DNA of 42,382 nt from a bacterium (GTDB taxonomy: Bacteria; Actinomycetota; Thermoleophilia; Solirubrobacterales; Solirubrobacteraceae). Made by a program: the position numbers and the translations under genes. The notes beneath the pieces were generated by a model that worked only from the letters and a program-made list of their open reading frames with translations, was not told where the DNA came from and ran no database searches. Location of the stretch: the NCBI GenBank assembly GCA_021323635.1, contig JAJPKQ010000006.1, positions 1-42,382 of the forward strand, written 5' to 3'. How positions within the stretch are numbered: position 1 is the first letter of the stretch; each line of letters opens with the position of its first letter. Below, piece after piece: positions 7,321 to 16,292 of the stretch.

Positions 7321-8760
7321 TCAGGCGCGCGCGTGCGCTCCGGACCGCGGCGGGTAGCCGTACTGGTGGACGCGCACCAGCAGCCCGCGCGCCCCGATCG
7401 CAGCCGGCAGCGCCACCCGATAGCGATTGAAGCGATCGAGCGTGAAGAGCGTGCTGTAGCGAAGATGACCGTCGCGCAGCGCTTCAAGCTGCATGTAGTC
7501 GCCGACAGGCGCCGAGCCTGTGGCGATCAGCCCAGCGGCGGAGCGCAGCAGCTGCAGGCGCACCGGCGCGGGTTTGGCGAGGGGGTTTGCAAAAGCGCGC
7601 GCAACCGCGGCAAAGGAGGGCTTGCGCGCGCCGCTTTCGGTCAGCACGCCGAACGATTCTTCGGGCGAGTCCTGGAGCTTGTAGAAGACGGCGGCGGCGA
7701 CATATGGCAGGCGTGCCAGCTCATGTGTCATCGATGCAAGGTTCTCGGCCTGCACGCGAGCGCTCACGCACGCCTGTTCCTGCTGGATCTGCTCGCTGGG
7801 CGCGCAGGCCGGCCAGCCGAACTCGGTGAGCCAGATCGGCTTGCTGTCGTGGTGCTGGAGCTGGACTTCGTGGATCACGTGCAGCGCGGCGAGCGTGAGC
7901 GTGTAGAAGTGCACAGAGAGGCCGTCGTAGTAGCCCTGGATGCCGTGTTCGTAGAGCAGACGCAGGAAGTAGCCCGTGGGCCCGATGAAGGACCCCGCCA
8001 GTACCGGGATCTGCGGTGCGACCGCCTTGATCGCGGGGTATGCGGCCTTCAAGATCTCGGCGTAGTGGGCGGCCTTTTCCGGTCCTGCAAGGTAGTCTTC
8101 ATTTGCCTGATCGGGCTCGTTCCAGACTTCGATCGCAGCAAGCTCGGAGGCAAAGCGCTGGGCGATAAATGCCACGAACGTGCCGTAGGCGGCGTCGTTG
8201 GCCGGCGGCCAGGCGTTTGCTTTGCTGCTCTGCCCGGGAAGGCACGCCGCCTCGATCTGCACGGGCGCGGTGGAGTCCCAGCAGGGCGTCCCCTGCGAGA
8301 GCACTATCACCTTGATGCGCCTCCTGGCTGCGGCGCGCATGAAGGCGGCAAGCTGCGACAGCCTTTCGGAGCTCACCTCGCCTGGCTGTGCTTCGTATTC
8401 GGACCAGCGCACTTCGATGCGCACGATGTGCGCGTTCAGTGCGCGGGCGGCGGCGAGCTCCCGAGCATCCTGCTGTTCTGTCGGCGTCACACCCACGCTC
8501 ACGCCGGCCTGCAGCGAGGATCCATGCGGACCCTGGCTCAGACCGCTGTGAGGCTTCCTCGTCCCGCGTGTAGCTCTCCGCACGAGCGCCGAGGGGGGCG
8601 AATGGCGCAATGATGCGCGAGCACGCGCTGTCGCGTCGGGGGCGGGCAATCCAAGGACGATGACCGCGGCAGCGACATTGCCGGCGATCATCATCGAACG
8701 CAGCGCTCTCCAGCGATCGGGCACTGCGCTCAACGATAACTGCGGATTCGGCTCGGCCAC
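7321..8760 (-). CDS. Secreted TIM-barrel glycoside hydrolase (GH39/GH5-like, PslG-type role)
   Basis: A 479-residue protein with an N-terminal hydrophobic segment (about 24-40) that should export or anchor it. A (beta/alpha)8 hydrolase domain follows at about residues 84-390. The predicted acid/base is E215 in EVWNEPD and the nucleophile E313 in WLTEFGWP, the classic clan GH-A pair about 98 residues apart. A small beta-rich tail (about 395-479) may bind carbohydrate. Glycosidases of this type (for example PslG with the Psl cluster) trim or help release the polymer made by the surrounding genes. The substrate is inferred from context only. It converges with the priming transferase gene and shares a hairpin terminator with it. 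Confidence 0.88.
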   Translation of the reverse strand: MAEPNPQLSLSAVPDRWRALRSMMIAGNVAAAVIVLGLPAPDATARARASLRHSPPSALVRRATRGTRKPHSGLSQGPHGSSLQAGVSVGVTPTEQQDARELAAARALNAHIVRIEVRWSEYEAQPGEVSSERLSQLAAFMRAAARRRIKVIVLSQGTPCWDSTAPVQIEAACLPGQSSKANAWPPANDAAYGTFVAFIAQRFASELAAIEVWNEPDQANEDYLAGPEKAAHYAEILKAAYPAIKAVAPQIPVLAGSFIGPTGYFLRLLYEHGIQGYYDGLSVHFYTLTLAALHVIHEVQLQHHDSKPIWLTEFGWPACAPSEQIQQEQACVSARVQAENLASMTHELARLPYVAAAVFYKLQDSPEESFGVLTESGARKPSFAAVARAFANPLAKPAPVRLQLLRSAAGLIATGSAPVGDYMQLEALRDGHLRYSTLFTLDRFNRYRVALPAAIGARGLLVRVHQYGYPPRSGAHARA

Positions 8761-8805
8761 GCCGGAAGGCGCGCTTCAGCCACGCCAGCAAGTACGCTTG
8801 AGCCG

Positions 8806-8892
8806 ATGTCGCCAACCTGGCTCTGGCTGCAGATAGCAACGGTGATCGTGGTTCTGATCGGAATGGTCATCGCCATCACGCGGCTGGCTTGA
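8806..8892 (+). CDS. Putative 28-residue single-span membrane protein
   Basis: An ATG-to-TGA frame of 29 codons encodes a peptide beginning MSPTWLWLQIA and ending ITRLA. Almost the whole length is one continuous hydrophobic helix (IATVIVVLIGMVIAI) with tryptophans near the start and a single arginine near the end, as expected of a small inserted membrane protein. It starts 45 bases after the divergent hydrolase gene begins and lies ahead of the stress-protein gene. No good ribosome-binding site is seen, and the frame may be chance; its clean membrane profile is the only support. Confidence 0.4.
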   Translation: MSPTWLWLQIATVIVVLIGMVIAITRLA

Positions 8893-9049
8893 GGCTCGCG
8901 CTCAGGCGGTCGAGCGCCGACGCAGGCGGTATCATCGAGCCAGCATCTTGATGGGTGCAGTCGAACCCGACTGCGATGATCTGCGTCTTCGCGCGCCGAG
9001 GCAAGTCGGCGCGCGGGTGGGTCTCAGCATTCTCAATAAGGGGGATTCA

Positions 9050-9493
9050 ATGTTCAAGAAGATCGTCGTGGGTACGGACGGCTCCGATACCGCAACGGAG
9101 GCGGTCCGGCAGGCAGCTGCGCTGGCGTCGGCGGTCGGTGCAGAGCTGGCGATAGTGAGCGCCTACGAGCCGGTCTCCCGCCAGCGCTTGCGTCAGGAGC
9201 GCCTTGAGGCGCCTGAAGAGATCCAATGGGCGATCAATCCCCGGGAGGATGTCGAGGCCACGCTCACTGAGGCAGCCGAGCTCGCCCGGCAGGCAGGCGT
9301 TGAATGCGACACTTTCCCACGACAGGGCGACGCCGCCGACGCGCTGCTCGATGTGGCCGAGGAGCTGGCAGCAGATCTGGTTGTGGTTGGCAACAAGGGA
9401 ATGACCGGCGCCAAGCGCTTTCTGCTCGGGTCAGTTCCCAACCGCGTATCGCATCACGCGCCCTGCTCGGTCTTGATCATTCGCACAACCTGA
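9050..9493 (+). CDS. Universal stress protein, UspA family
   Basis: A single-domain Usp fold of 147 residues. The start at ATG 9050 is set by a strong AAGGGGG site five bases upstream; the frame is open further upstream but without a signal. It begins FKKIVVGTDGSDTATEA, and the C-terminal nucleotide-binding loop reads VVGNKGMTGAKRF, then LLGSV, matching the ATP-binding Usp consensus G-2x-G-9x-G(S/T). It would be a cytoplasmic stress or nucleotide-sensing protein. It has no evident mechanistic tie to the polysaccharide genes around it. Confidence 0.94.
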   Translation: MFKKIVVGTDGSDTATEAVRQAAALASAVGAELAIVSAYEPVSRQRLRQERLEAPEEIQWAINPREDVEATLTEAAELARQAGVECDTFPRQGDAADALLDVAEELAADLVVVGNKGMTGAKRFLLGSVPNRVSHHAPCSVLIIRTT

Positions 9494-9497
9494 TCGC

Positions 9498-9525
9498 CGG
9501 CACCGTGCGGTGGGGGCCGGTGCCG
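9498..9525. terminator. Hairpin between convergent usp and phosphatase genes
   Basis: CGGCACCG (9498-9505) pairs perfectly with CGGTGCCG (9518-9525), four bases after the stress-protein stop and 28 bases before the stop of the phosphatase gene on the other strand. There is no T-run. A shared terminator is the simplest reading. Confidence 0.5.
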
Positions 9526-9553
9526 TGCTCGCTCCAGCGTCACTGCGCCGCGC

Positions 9554-10342
9554 TCACTTGCGCCCCTGCGTCAGCCAGCGCCTTTTGCGAGCTCTCGAGG
9601 GCAGCGACACCGGCGGCCGCGGCGGGATCCTCTCCGCTCCCGACAGTATCGCCTGCGGGACCGCCTGCGTGAGCCACTCGGCAAGTGGCGCCAGGCCGGC
9701 AGACTCGAGCTCCGCAGCGATGCCGGGCGGGCGGGAGCGGAGATCGTGCGCGTCAGATGCGACGTTATGCGCGAGGCCCGCCTCCACCAGCGACTCGGCG
9801 TAGTGAAGCACTGTGGCGCCGAAGCGCCCGACGAGGGCGCCGGCGGTTATCGACGCCAGCGCGCCGGCATCGATCAGCCGGCGAAGCAGGTCGGGCTCGC
9901 GGTGAAACGCCGGGCAGCGCTCTGGGTGCGCCAGCAGCACTCGATATCCGCGTCTGTGCAGGTCGGCGACGATGCCGTCTAATCCCGGCGCAGCGTTTGT
10001 AAAGGGCGGCTCGAGCAGCAGCCATGGGCCATCGCCCAGGCTCAGTGCCGAGAGCTCGCGCTCGTCGAGATCGGAAATGCGCGTAGCCGCAATCTCTGCT
10101 CCCTGGCTGATTCGCGGTCGCTCATCAGCGCTTCCCTCCGCGCGCGCAAGCGCTGCATTGAGCTGCGCCAGCGCCGCGGCGATCGCGGCCGAGTCGTTGT
10201 CGTAGCGCCAGCTCACGTGCGGCGTGGCCACGATCTCGGCCACCCCGCACCTGGCTGCGGCGTGGGCAAGCGCAACGGCCTCCTCGAGGCTTCGTGGACC
10301 GTCATCGATGCCGGGGAGCACGTGGCAGTGCAGATCGATCAT
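9554..10342 (-). CDS. PHP-domain tyrosine-protein phosphatase (CpsB/YwqE/Wzb-like)
   Basis: A 262-residue metal-dependent PHP phosphatase of the CpsB/YwqE family, which dephosphorylates the BY-kinase controlling capsule chain length. Metal-binding motifs run in the family order: H5-C-H7 followed by GIDDGP, ATPH, QGAEI, AHPERCPAF and SDAHD. It starts with MIDLHCHVLPG, typical of the family, so the ATG at 10342 is secure. The likely partner kinase is encoded about 20 kb away at 30958. It is transcribed alone, divergent from the glycosyltransferase at 10511. The C-terminal tail is basic and Pro/Arg rich. Confidence 0.92.
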   Translation of the reverse strand: MIDLHCHVLPGIDDGPRSLEEAVALAHAAARCGVAEIVATPHVSWRYDNDSAAIAAALAQLNAALARAEGSADERPRISQGAEIAATRISDLDERELSALSLGDGPWLLLEPPFTNAAPGLDGIVADLHRRGYRVLLAHPERCPAFHREPDLLRRLIDAGALASITAGALVGRFGATVLHYAESLVEAGLAHNVASDAHDLRSRPPGIAAELESAGLAPLAEWLTQAVPQAILSGAERIPPRPPVSLPSRARKRRWLTQGRK

Positions 10343-10510
10343 GCGATCAAGTTATTGCCATTTCCGGCTGGCGGCTGCGTGGCGTATATGATCGGCGCGG
10401 TCATGCGTGGTCGCGCACTGCCGGTGCTCGGCCCCGTTCAGGCGCAGGAGCGCTGCCGTGGGCTGCCGGTCTCCTTCGGCGGCAGCGGGCCGGCCACCTT
10501 GAGCTCCGAG

Positions 10511-11623
10511 ATGCGCATTGCTTCGATACAGACTTCCGCTGAGCGTGGCGGTGCCGAGTATGCCAACGTCGATCTGCTGCGCGCCCTGCAGGCGCGCGGC
10601 CTCGATGTCGTCCTTGTGACCAACATCCCGGATATCGCCACAGGCACGCAGATCCCGGTGGAGCGGCTGGAGTTGGGGCCGAAGCTCTCGCGTCGCTCCG
10701 CGCTGCGGATTCTCATCAGGTGGCCGGCGCTGCTATTGCGGCTGGCAGGCGCGTTGCGAAAGCTCGCTCCGATCGATGGCGTGATGCTCCACTTCAAGAA
10801 GGAGCAGCTTCTGTGCTCGCTGCTTCCCAGGAGCCTTGTGGGCCGCATCGTGTGGATGGAGTGGGGCCCTGTGCCGCCGCCGATGCGGCAAGGGCCGGCA
10901 CGCGCTCTGTACGCGTTAGCTGCGCGGCGCGCCGAGGCGATCGTCGCCGTATCGCCGGGCACGGCCGCCACCGTGCGGGCGGCCGGCGTTCCTGCTGAGA
11001 AGGTACACGTCGTGCCAAACCTCGTCGAGGTTTCTGACATCACTCCGGACCCCGATGCGCGGCGGCGGTTGCGCGATAGCTGGGGAGTCGGCGCGGAGAC
11101 GCTGGTGGTCGGCTGCGTTTCGCGCTTTCAGCGGCGCAAGCGCAACGACGTCGTGATCGACGCAATGCGCCACCTCTCAGAGGGCGTGCTGCTGGTGATG
11201 GCCGGCGAGGGCGAGGAGGAGGAGGCGCTCCGAGAGCGCGCGGCCCCATACGGCGGGCGCGTGCGCTTTGTCCCCAACGTTCGCGGCCACGCGGCCGAGT
11301 TCCTTTCCGCGTGCGACACACTTGCGTTCGCTCCGAGCCCGACCGAGGGCGAGCCGAGGATCATCGTGCTGGCGCAGCTGGTCGGCCTGCCCGTGATCGC
11401 AACGGCCGCGGAGGGAGCGGAGGGCCTGGTCGAGCCCGGAAATGGCACGATCATCTCTCCTGAGCACGATCCGTCCGCGTTGGCCGCTGCGATCGAGAGC
11501 TACCGCTCCGACCCGGCGCGCCGCAAGGCTGAGGGCGCGCGGGCGCGCGCCGGTCGACTCCAGAGCCACGATCCAGATCGCACTATTGCGGCGATCGAGC
11601 GCCTGCTCGGCGTCTCGGTATGA
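10511..11623 (+). CDS. GT4-family glycosyltransferase
   Basis: A GT-B glycosyltransferase of 370 residues. It starts MRIASIQTSAERGGAE, the usual N-terminal beta strand and glycine-rich loop of GT4 enzymes, which is why ATG 10511 is preferred although the frame extends upstream (ATG 10388). The C-terminal donor domain has VVGCVSRFQRRKRND, then PSPTEGEPRIIVLAQLVGLPVIA, in which the expected EX7E pair is loosely kept. It should add one sugar to the lipid-linked repeat unit on the cytoplasmic face. Its stop overlaps the start of the phosphoesterase gene by four bases (ATGA). Donor and acceptor are unknown. Confidence 0.9.
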   Translation: MRIASIQTSAERGGAEYANVDLLRALQARGLDVVLVTNIPDIATGTQIPVERLELGPKLSRRSALRILIRWPALLLRLAGALRKLAPIDGVMLHFKKEQLLCSLLPRSLVGRIVWMEWGPVPPPMRQGPARALYALAARRAEAIVAVSPGTAATVRAAGVPAEKVHVVPNLVEVSDITPDPDARRRLRDSWGVGAETLVVGCVSRFQRRKRNDVVIDAMRHLSEGVLLVMAGEGEEEEALRERAAPYGGRVRFVPNVRGHAAEFLSACDTLAFAPSPTEGEPRIIVLAQLVGLPVIATAAEGAEGLVEPGNGTIISPEHDPSALAAAIESYRSDPARRKAEGARARAGRLQSHDPDRTIAAIERLLGVSV

Positions 11624-12621
11624 GCCCCACGAGCGGACTGCAGCGCCTGCGCCCGCGGCTATGCGATGCTTCGCCCGTGCGGCTAACTGGCGCAGCCTCC
11701 CTGCTGGCGGTCGGCGTGGCAATCCTCTGCGGCTGCGGCGCAGCTCGCGCTGGCGCGACGCTGCAGGCTGGAGCGAGCGCAGCCGGCGCGCACCGGGCAG
11801 AGCGCTCGCACGTGATCCTGATCATGCTTGAGAACCGCGAGCTTGACGAAGTCATCGGCTCCTCCAGCGCTCCCTACATCAATCGGCTCGCGAGGCGATA
11901 CCTTCTCGCCACCGACTATCACGCCACCACACATCCCTCGCTTCCAAACTACATTTCGCTAATCGCGGGGTCCACGCTCGGGATCAGCTCAGACTGCACA
12001 GAATGCGAAGCTCACGGCGAAACGCTGGTGCAGCAGCTTGAACGCGCACACGAGAGTTGGGGGGCGTTCATGGAAGGCATGCCGTCCCCCTGCTATACGG
12101 GCGAAGCCTCCGGTCAGTACGTAAAGCGACATGATCCCTTCATTTACTTTCCGGAAATCATCAACGACCCGGCGCGTTGCCGCAACATTGTTCCCATCAC
12201 GCAGTTTGTACGCGACGTGCGCTCTGGCAGCCTGCCCTCTTTCTCGTGGATTACACCGAATCTCTGCAACGACGGTCACGACTGCGGCACCTCGGAAGTG
12301 GACCACTATCTCTCCGGCGTAGTGCCATATATCCTGAGCGTGCTGGGCCCACACGGGCTGTTGATCATCACCTGGGACGAGGGTGCGACCGACAGCTCCT
12401 GCTGCTCAGCGGCAGCGGGAGGCATCGTGCCGCTAATCGTGGCCGGACCGGACGTCAGGGCGCATCATCGCTTCACGGGCGCAGCCGATCACTACTCGCT
12501 CCTTGCGCTGGTCGAGAGGGTCTTCGGCTTGTCGCGTCTGCGCCGCGCTGCCTGCTCGTGCACGCCCTCACTGAACGGCGTCTTCAAGCACAACAGGCCA
12601 CCGCTGCTGAACAGACGCTAG
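11620..12621 (+). CDS. Secreted phosphoesterase (PF04185 acid phosphatase / phospholipase C-like)
   Basis: A 333-residue alkaline-phosphatase-fold phosphoesterase. It has an N-terminal hydrophobic stretch with a cysteine (VGVAILCGCGAARA) that could be a signal or lipoprotein signal. The family core follows: VILIMLENREL, THPSLPNYISLIAG, FSWITPNLCNDGHDC and ITWDEG, with several cysteine pairs fitting an exported protein. It overlaps the upstream glycosyltransferase gene by four bases, so they are co-translated. The family cleaves phosphomonoesters or phosphodiesters outside the membrane. A substrate in the glycan or its lipid carrier is inferred from the coupling. The middle of the gene is noticeably less GC-rich than its neighbours. 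Confidence 0.88.
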   Translation: MSPTSGLQRLRPRLCDASPVRLTGAASLLAVGVAILCGCGAARAGATLQAGASAAGAHRAERSHVILIMLENRELDEVIGSSSAPYINRLARRYLLATDYHATTHPSLPNYISLIAGSTLGISSDCTECEAHGETLVQQLERAHESWGAFMEGMPSPCYTGEASGQYVKRHDPFIYFPEIINDPARCRNIVPITQFVRDVRSGSLPSFSWITPNLCNDGHDCGTSEVDHYLSGVVPYILSVLGPHGLLIITWDEGATDSSCCSAAAGGIVPLIVAGPDVRAHHRFTGAADHYSLLALVERVFGLSRLRRAACSCTPSLNGVFKHNRPPLLNRR

Positions 12622-12638
12622 TCGACGTGATCGGCGCG

Positions 12639-13796
12639 CTAGGGAGCGGGCTGCCGAGCAGACAGGCGAGCCTCGGCGGCGTCTTCGATGACCTTTGCCA
12701 TCTGAGTGCGAAAGCGCTTGCGTCCGAATGCCTTTGCGCGCTCGCGGATGGCTTGCTCGTTGAATGTTGAAGCCTCAAAGCGGTCAAGCGCCTCCTGCAG
12801 GCAATCTTGATCCTGGCGCGGGAAGAGTATGCCTGTCACCTCGTCGAGGACTGACTCTGAGGCGCCTCCGCAGTTGAATGCCACAACTGGCATGCCGGCC
12901 GCCTGAGCCTCGACGGGAACTATGCCGAAGTCCTCCTCCCCCGGAAAGATGAGGGCGCGCGCGCGCGCAAAAAGCTCGTCGCGCTGACGCTCGTCGACGT
13001 GCCCGATCACCTCGATATTGCGATGCCCGCGGCAGATGCGACGGATGGACTTCAGCGCCCTGCCATCGCCCGCTATCTTCAGCCTCCTGCCCGAGCGCAG
13101 GCAGGCCTGGACTGCGAGGTCGACCCGCTTGTACGGAACCACACGGCCAAATACCAGATAGAAGTCCTCTGGCTTGCGCTCAAGCTCCAGAAAGTGGTCG
13201 ACGTCGACCGGGGGATTCACCACAAGCGCATGCCTTCCGTAGAAGCGCTCGATGCGCGCTGCTACATGCTCGGAGTTGGCCACCAGCAGGTCGGGGTTCT
13301 TGGCGCCGTCGAGGTCCCACCGCCGCAGCGTCGCAAGGATTGGTCCGATCAAGGTGCGCCCTATCCGTCCGATCCGCTCCCCCTCGAGAAAGCCGGGCTC
13401 CCAGGCGTAGCGCATGGGCGTGTGGCAATAGCAGACGTGCAGCGTACCTGCGGCCGTCCGGGCGTTCTTGGCGAAGGCGTGATTGCTTGAGATGACAAGG
13501 TCGAAGCCGCTCAGGTCGAAGGAGCGAATGGCGCCGTGCATGAGCGGTAGCAGGAGGCGGTAGCTGCTCCTCGCTCGCGGAGCGCGATCAAGCCAAGAGG
13601 CGTGGACGGTTTGAGCGCCCAACGCTCCCTGCCACCGATCGACGTCATAAACCGTCGTGAAGATCTCAGCTTCCGGGAACAGCGCGAGCAGCTCGAGCAC
13701 CACCTGCTCAGATCCCCCAGGGATGGTCAGCCACTCGTGCACGATCGCCACGCGCCGAAAGCGCCTGCGCAGCGCCTCGATTGCCTCATCGCTCAT
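12639..13796 (-). CDS. GT4-family glycosyltransferase (WbaZ-like mannosyltransferase type)
   Basis: A 385-residue GT-B enzyme. The N-terminus has IVHEWLTIPGGSEQVVLEL and FDLVISSNHAFAKN, with CYCHTPMRYAW in the middle; this set is characteristic of WbaZ-type mannosyltransferases. The donor domain carries YLVFGRVVPYKRVDLAV and EEDFGIVPVEAQAAGMPV, with the EX7E pair. It acts on the cytoplasmic face in repeat-unit assembly. The start ATG at 13796 overlaps the stop of the upstream deacetylase-like gene (ATGA). Mannose specificity is only suggested by resemblance. Confidence 0.9.
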   Translation of the reverse strand: MSDEAIEALRRRFRRVAIVHEWLTIPGGSEQVVLELLALFPEAEIFTTVYDVDRWQGALGAQTVHASWLDRAPRARSSYRLLLPLMHGAIRSFDLSGFDLVISSNHAFAKNARTAAGTLHVCYCHTPMRYAWEPGFLEGERIGRIGRTLIGPILATLRRWDLDGAKNPDLLVANSEHVAARIERFYGRHALVVNPPVDVDHFLELERKPEDFYLVFGRVVPYKRVDLAVQACLRSGRRLKIAGDGRALKSIRRICRGHRNIEVIGHVDERQRDELFARARALIFPGEEDFGIVPVEAQAAGMPVVAFNCGGASESVLDEVTGILFPRQDQDCLQEALDRFEASTFNEQAIRERAKAFGRKRFRTQMAKVIEDAAEARLSARQPAP

Positions 13797-14923
13797 CTGG
13801 GATCGCCGCCGTCTCTCTCACCGGCAAGCGACCCGCCTCCGGGGGCCCATCCGACTCGCTCCGCGGCGTCGAGCAGCTGGCTCCACGGGACCGCGAAAGG
13901 CGCAATCAGATCGACCAGTCGTCGAAGCGAGCTCCAGTCATCGCCCTGCTCCCACTCCCAATGGAGCACGAGCGGCACCCAGATGCCGGGCTCGCGCGCG
14001 ATCAGCGTGCTCACAGCACTCAGCATCTGCTCCGCCGCGCCGTAGAACGGCGCATAGCTGGGCAGATAGATGCAGCACGAGCGCCACTGCGGGGTGGGCT
14101 GAAAGCCCAGCTGGCGGATGGACTCCGGGCCACCGCAGACGACCGCGAACCGCCTGCCGAGCAGCTCCAGCTGTGCTGCGTCGAAGCGGTTGAAGGGCGC
14201 AACAAAGACGCGGGGCGAGATTGAGTGCTGCTCAAGCTCTGCCATCGCCTCATCGAGCAGCTGTTCCGTCGCCGCCCTGTCAAGCCCGCTGAGCTCGCTG
14301 TGGTGATGCGGTGAGGCATTGCGCGTGCGGTGATCGCGACCGTGGAGCGCCAGCTCTACGCCCTCGCTCTTGAGCTGGCCGAGCAGCTCGACCTCGGCAT
14401 GCTCCAGCGGACGAGAGCCAAGCGGCCGAGAGCAGAGGGGCTCGTGAGCTACTCGCGGCAGCACGGCCAGCGCGTAAGGCACGCCCGCCGACCTCATGAC
14501 CGCGTGAAACTCCGCAAAGCGCTCGGACCCAAATCGCCGATCGTGCCCGGCAGAGAGATAGTGCGGGAACTCGTCGACACGGACCAGCAGGCGGGCCGGT
14601 CCAAGCGCGGCATCTCCCAGCAGCGAGCGACGGGCCTGCAAGAGCGGCTCGAGGAGATCACAGAGGTAGTCGAGCGCGAAGGGGCGCAACACGGCGCCCA
14701 GCAGACCGTTGGCACTGCTGCGCGACCCGACTTCGGCAAATCGATAGCGCAGATGATCGCTCCAGGCGCGCAGCTCCGGGAAGTTTCGACGCCGATGCAG
14801 CATCCCGGCAAATGCCTCGACAAGCTCGCGCTCCTTGCCGGCGGCCCCGCTCAACTCGCGATCGAGCCAAATGCGGGCTGTGCGCAGATCGTCCTCTCGT
14901 ATGCTCCCGTTTCCGCTTTGCAT
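13793..14923 (-). CDS. DUF2334-type polysaccharide deacetylase-like protein
   Basis: A 376-residue protein with a divergent NodB-like (DUF2334) fold. Visible signatures are LLVRVDEFPHY (first metal/catalytic aspartate strand), AVLPRV, ALHGRDHR (histidine motif) and VFVAPFNRFD, with a closing LVLHWEWEQ. About 130 helical N-terminal residues precede the catalytic part. I start at ATG 14923 (MQSGNGSI...), although the frame opens at 14998; the extension is Arg/Pro rich and overlaps the promoter area of the divergent gene. There is no signal peptide, so it probably acts in the cytoplasm. It likely removes acetyl groups from a sugar. The four-base overlap with the next gene ties it to the 12639 glycosyltransferase. 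Confidence 0.8.
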   Translation of the reverse strand: MQSGNGSIREDDLRTARIWLDRELSGAAGKERELVEAFAGMLHRRRNFPELRAWSDHLRYRFAEVGSRSSANGLLGAVLRPFALDYLCDLLEPLLQARRSLLGDAALGPARLLVRVDEFPHYLSAGHDRRFGSERFAEFHAVMRSAGVPYALAVLPRVAHEPLCSRPLGSRPLEHAEVELLGQLKSEGVELALHGRDHRTRNASPHHHSELSGLDRAATEQLLDEAMAELEQHSISPRVFVAPFNRFDAAQLELLGRRFAVVCGGPESIRQLGFQPTPQWRSCCIYLPSYAPFYGAAEQMLSAVSTLIAREPGIWVPLVLHWEWEQGDDWSSLRRLVDLIAPFAVPWSQLLDAAERVGWAPGGGSLAGERDGGDPR

Positions 14924-15089
14924 CGTTCGCCGGGCACGCTCTCCTCGCCATGCTGACAGGGGCCGGAGCGGCTGTCTGCGCTGGCAAGGTGGCGCCAACC
15001 AGCCTACTATCAGGCCCGCTCCCCGCAGCTGCCATCATGCCGGCAATGAAAGTTCGCAGGCAACGGCAGCGCGTGCGGATTCGCGCGAG

Positions 15090-16292
15090 ATGAGCCTCGA
15101 CAGACGCGCGCAGGCGCCAGGGGAGCTACGCGGACTCTCGATCGTCTGCGTCGGATTCGCCGACTGGGACACCGAGCTGTGGACCAATCAGCATCACCTG
15201 ATGTCGCGGCTTGCGCGGCACAACGACGTTCTCTTCATCGAGTCGCTCGGGTTGCGCAGGCCGACGCTGGCGGGCAGGGACCTACGTCGAATTCTGAGGC
15301 GCCTGACCAGGGCCCTGCGCCTCCACCGGGCTGCCGACCGCCTGACCGTGCTCTCGCCGCTTGTCCTTCCCATCCATCGCGATGGGCCCGTCCGCAAGCT
15401 CAATCGCGCACTGCTGCGCCTTCAGGTCGGCCATGCGATGCGCAAGCTGAAGATGGTGCACCCGATTCTCTGGGGCTACGTACCCCAGGTCGAGGATCTC
15501 ACCGAGACGGTGCGGCCGCGGCTGCTCGTCTATCACTGCGTGGATGACATAGCCGCCCAGCCAGGTGTCGACCGCGACAGCTTTCAGGCCGCGGAGCAGC
15601 GCCTGGCCGTGCGCGCGGATCTGGTGATCGCAAGCTCTAAGCCGCTCGCCGAGCGCATGAGCCGCCTCTCGCCTCGTGTTCTATATGCGCCCAATGTGGC
15701 CGACGTCGAGCACTTCAGGAGTGCGCTTGATCCGGCGCCGGTGGATCCGGCCATCGCCGCCCTGCCGGAGCCGAGGATCATCTTCATCGGCGCGATCTCC
15801 GCCAACAAGGTGGATCTTGAGTTGGTAGCCCAGCTTGCGAGACTGCGCCCGCAATGGTCGATCGCTCTGGTGGGGCCGATCGGCCCGGGCGAACCGGCAA
15901 CCGATGTGAGCATGCTCGCCAGTCGGCCGAACATCCATCTGATCGGCTGGCGCCGCCACGATCAGCTTCCCGCCCTGCTGCGTGGCGCAGCTGCAGGGCT
16001 CATACCCTATGCGCAGAATCAGCTCACGGCGAGCATCTTTCCGATGAAGGTCTACGAGTATCTTGCTGCCGGTCTGCCGGTCGCCTCCACTCCGCTCGCC
16101 TCGCTGGCAGACATCCCTGACGTCCGAGTTGGCGCGGACGCGGCCGAGCTTGCCTTGATCCTCGACGAGCTTCTAAGGGCCGATTCGCCAGCAGAGAGAG
16201 CGCGTCGGTCCGCAGCGGCTGAGTCGCATTCGTGGGAGAGCCGGATCAGCGAGCTGGCGCGCGCGATAGCGCCGCTCTTGAAGGAGGGCTGA
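15090..16292 (+). CDS. TuaH-like glycosyltransferase
   Basis: A 400-residue GT-B enzyme. The N-terminal motif VCVGFADWDTELWTNQHHLM, then VLFIESLGLRRP, is typical of TuaH-type glycosyltransferases found in surface polymer clusters. The C-terminal half has IIFIGAISANKVDL, LIPYAQNQLTASIFPMKVYEYLAAGLPV and a conserved KVYEYLAAG helix. ATG 15090 is chosen; the frame is open upstream to 14835 but that part is antisense to the deacetylase gene. The next gene begins immediately after its stop, with its ribosome-binding site inside this gene's last codons. Sugar specificity is unknown. Confidence 0.88.
   Translation: MSLDRRAQAPGELRGLSIVCVGFADWDTELWTNQHHLMSRLARHNDVLFIESLGLRRPTLAGRDLRRILRRLTRALRLHRAADRLTVLSPLVLPIHRDGPVRKLNRALLRLQVGHAMRKLKMVHPILWGYVPQVEDLTETVRPRLLVYHCVDDIAAQPGVDRDSFQAAEQRLAVRADLVIASSKPLAERMSRLSPRVLYAPNVADVEHFRSALDPAPVDPAIAALPEPRIIFIGAISANKVDLELVAQLARLRPQWSIALVGPIGPGEPATDVSMLASRPNIHLIGWRRHDQLPALLRGAAAGLIPYAQNQLTASIFPMKVYEYLAAGLPVASTPLASLADIPDVRVGADAAELALILDELLRADSPAERARRSAAAESHSWESRISELARAIAPLLKEG

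Noticed and set aside
7333-8613. 426-codon plus-strand open frame
   Set aside because: Antisense to the glycoside hydrolase gene whose catalytic motifs are unmistakable.
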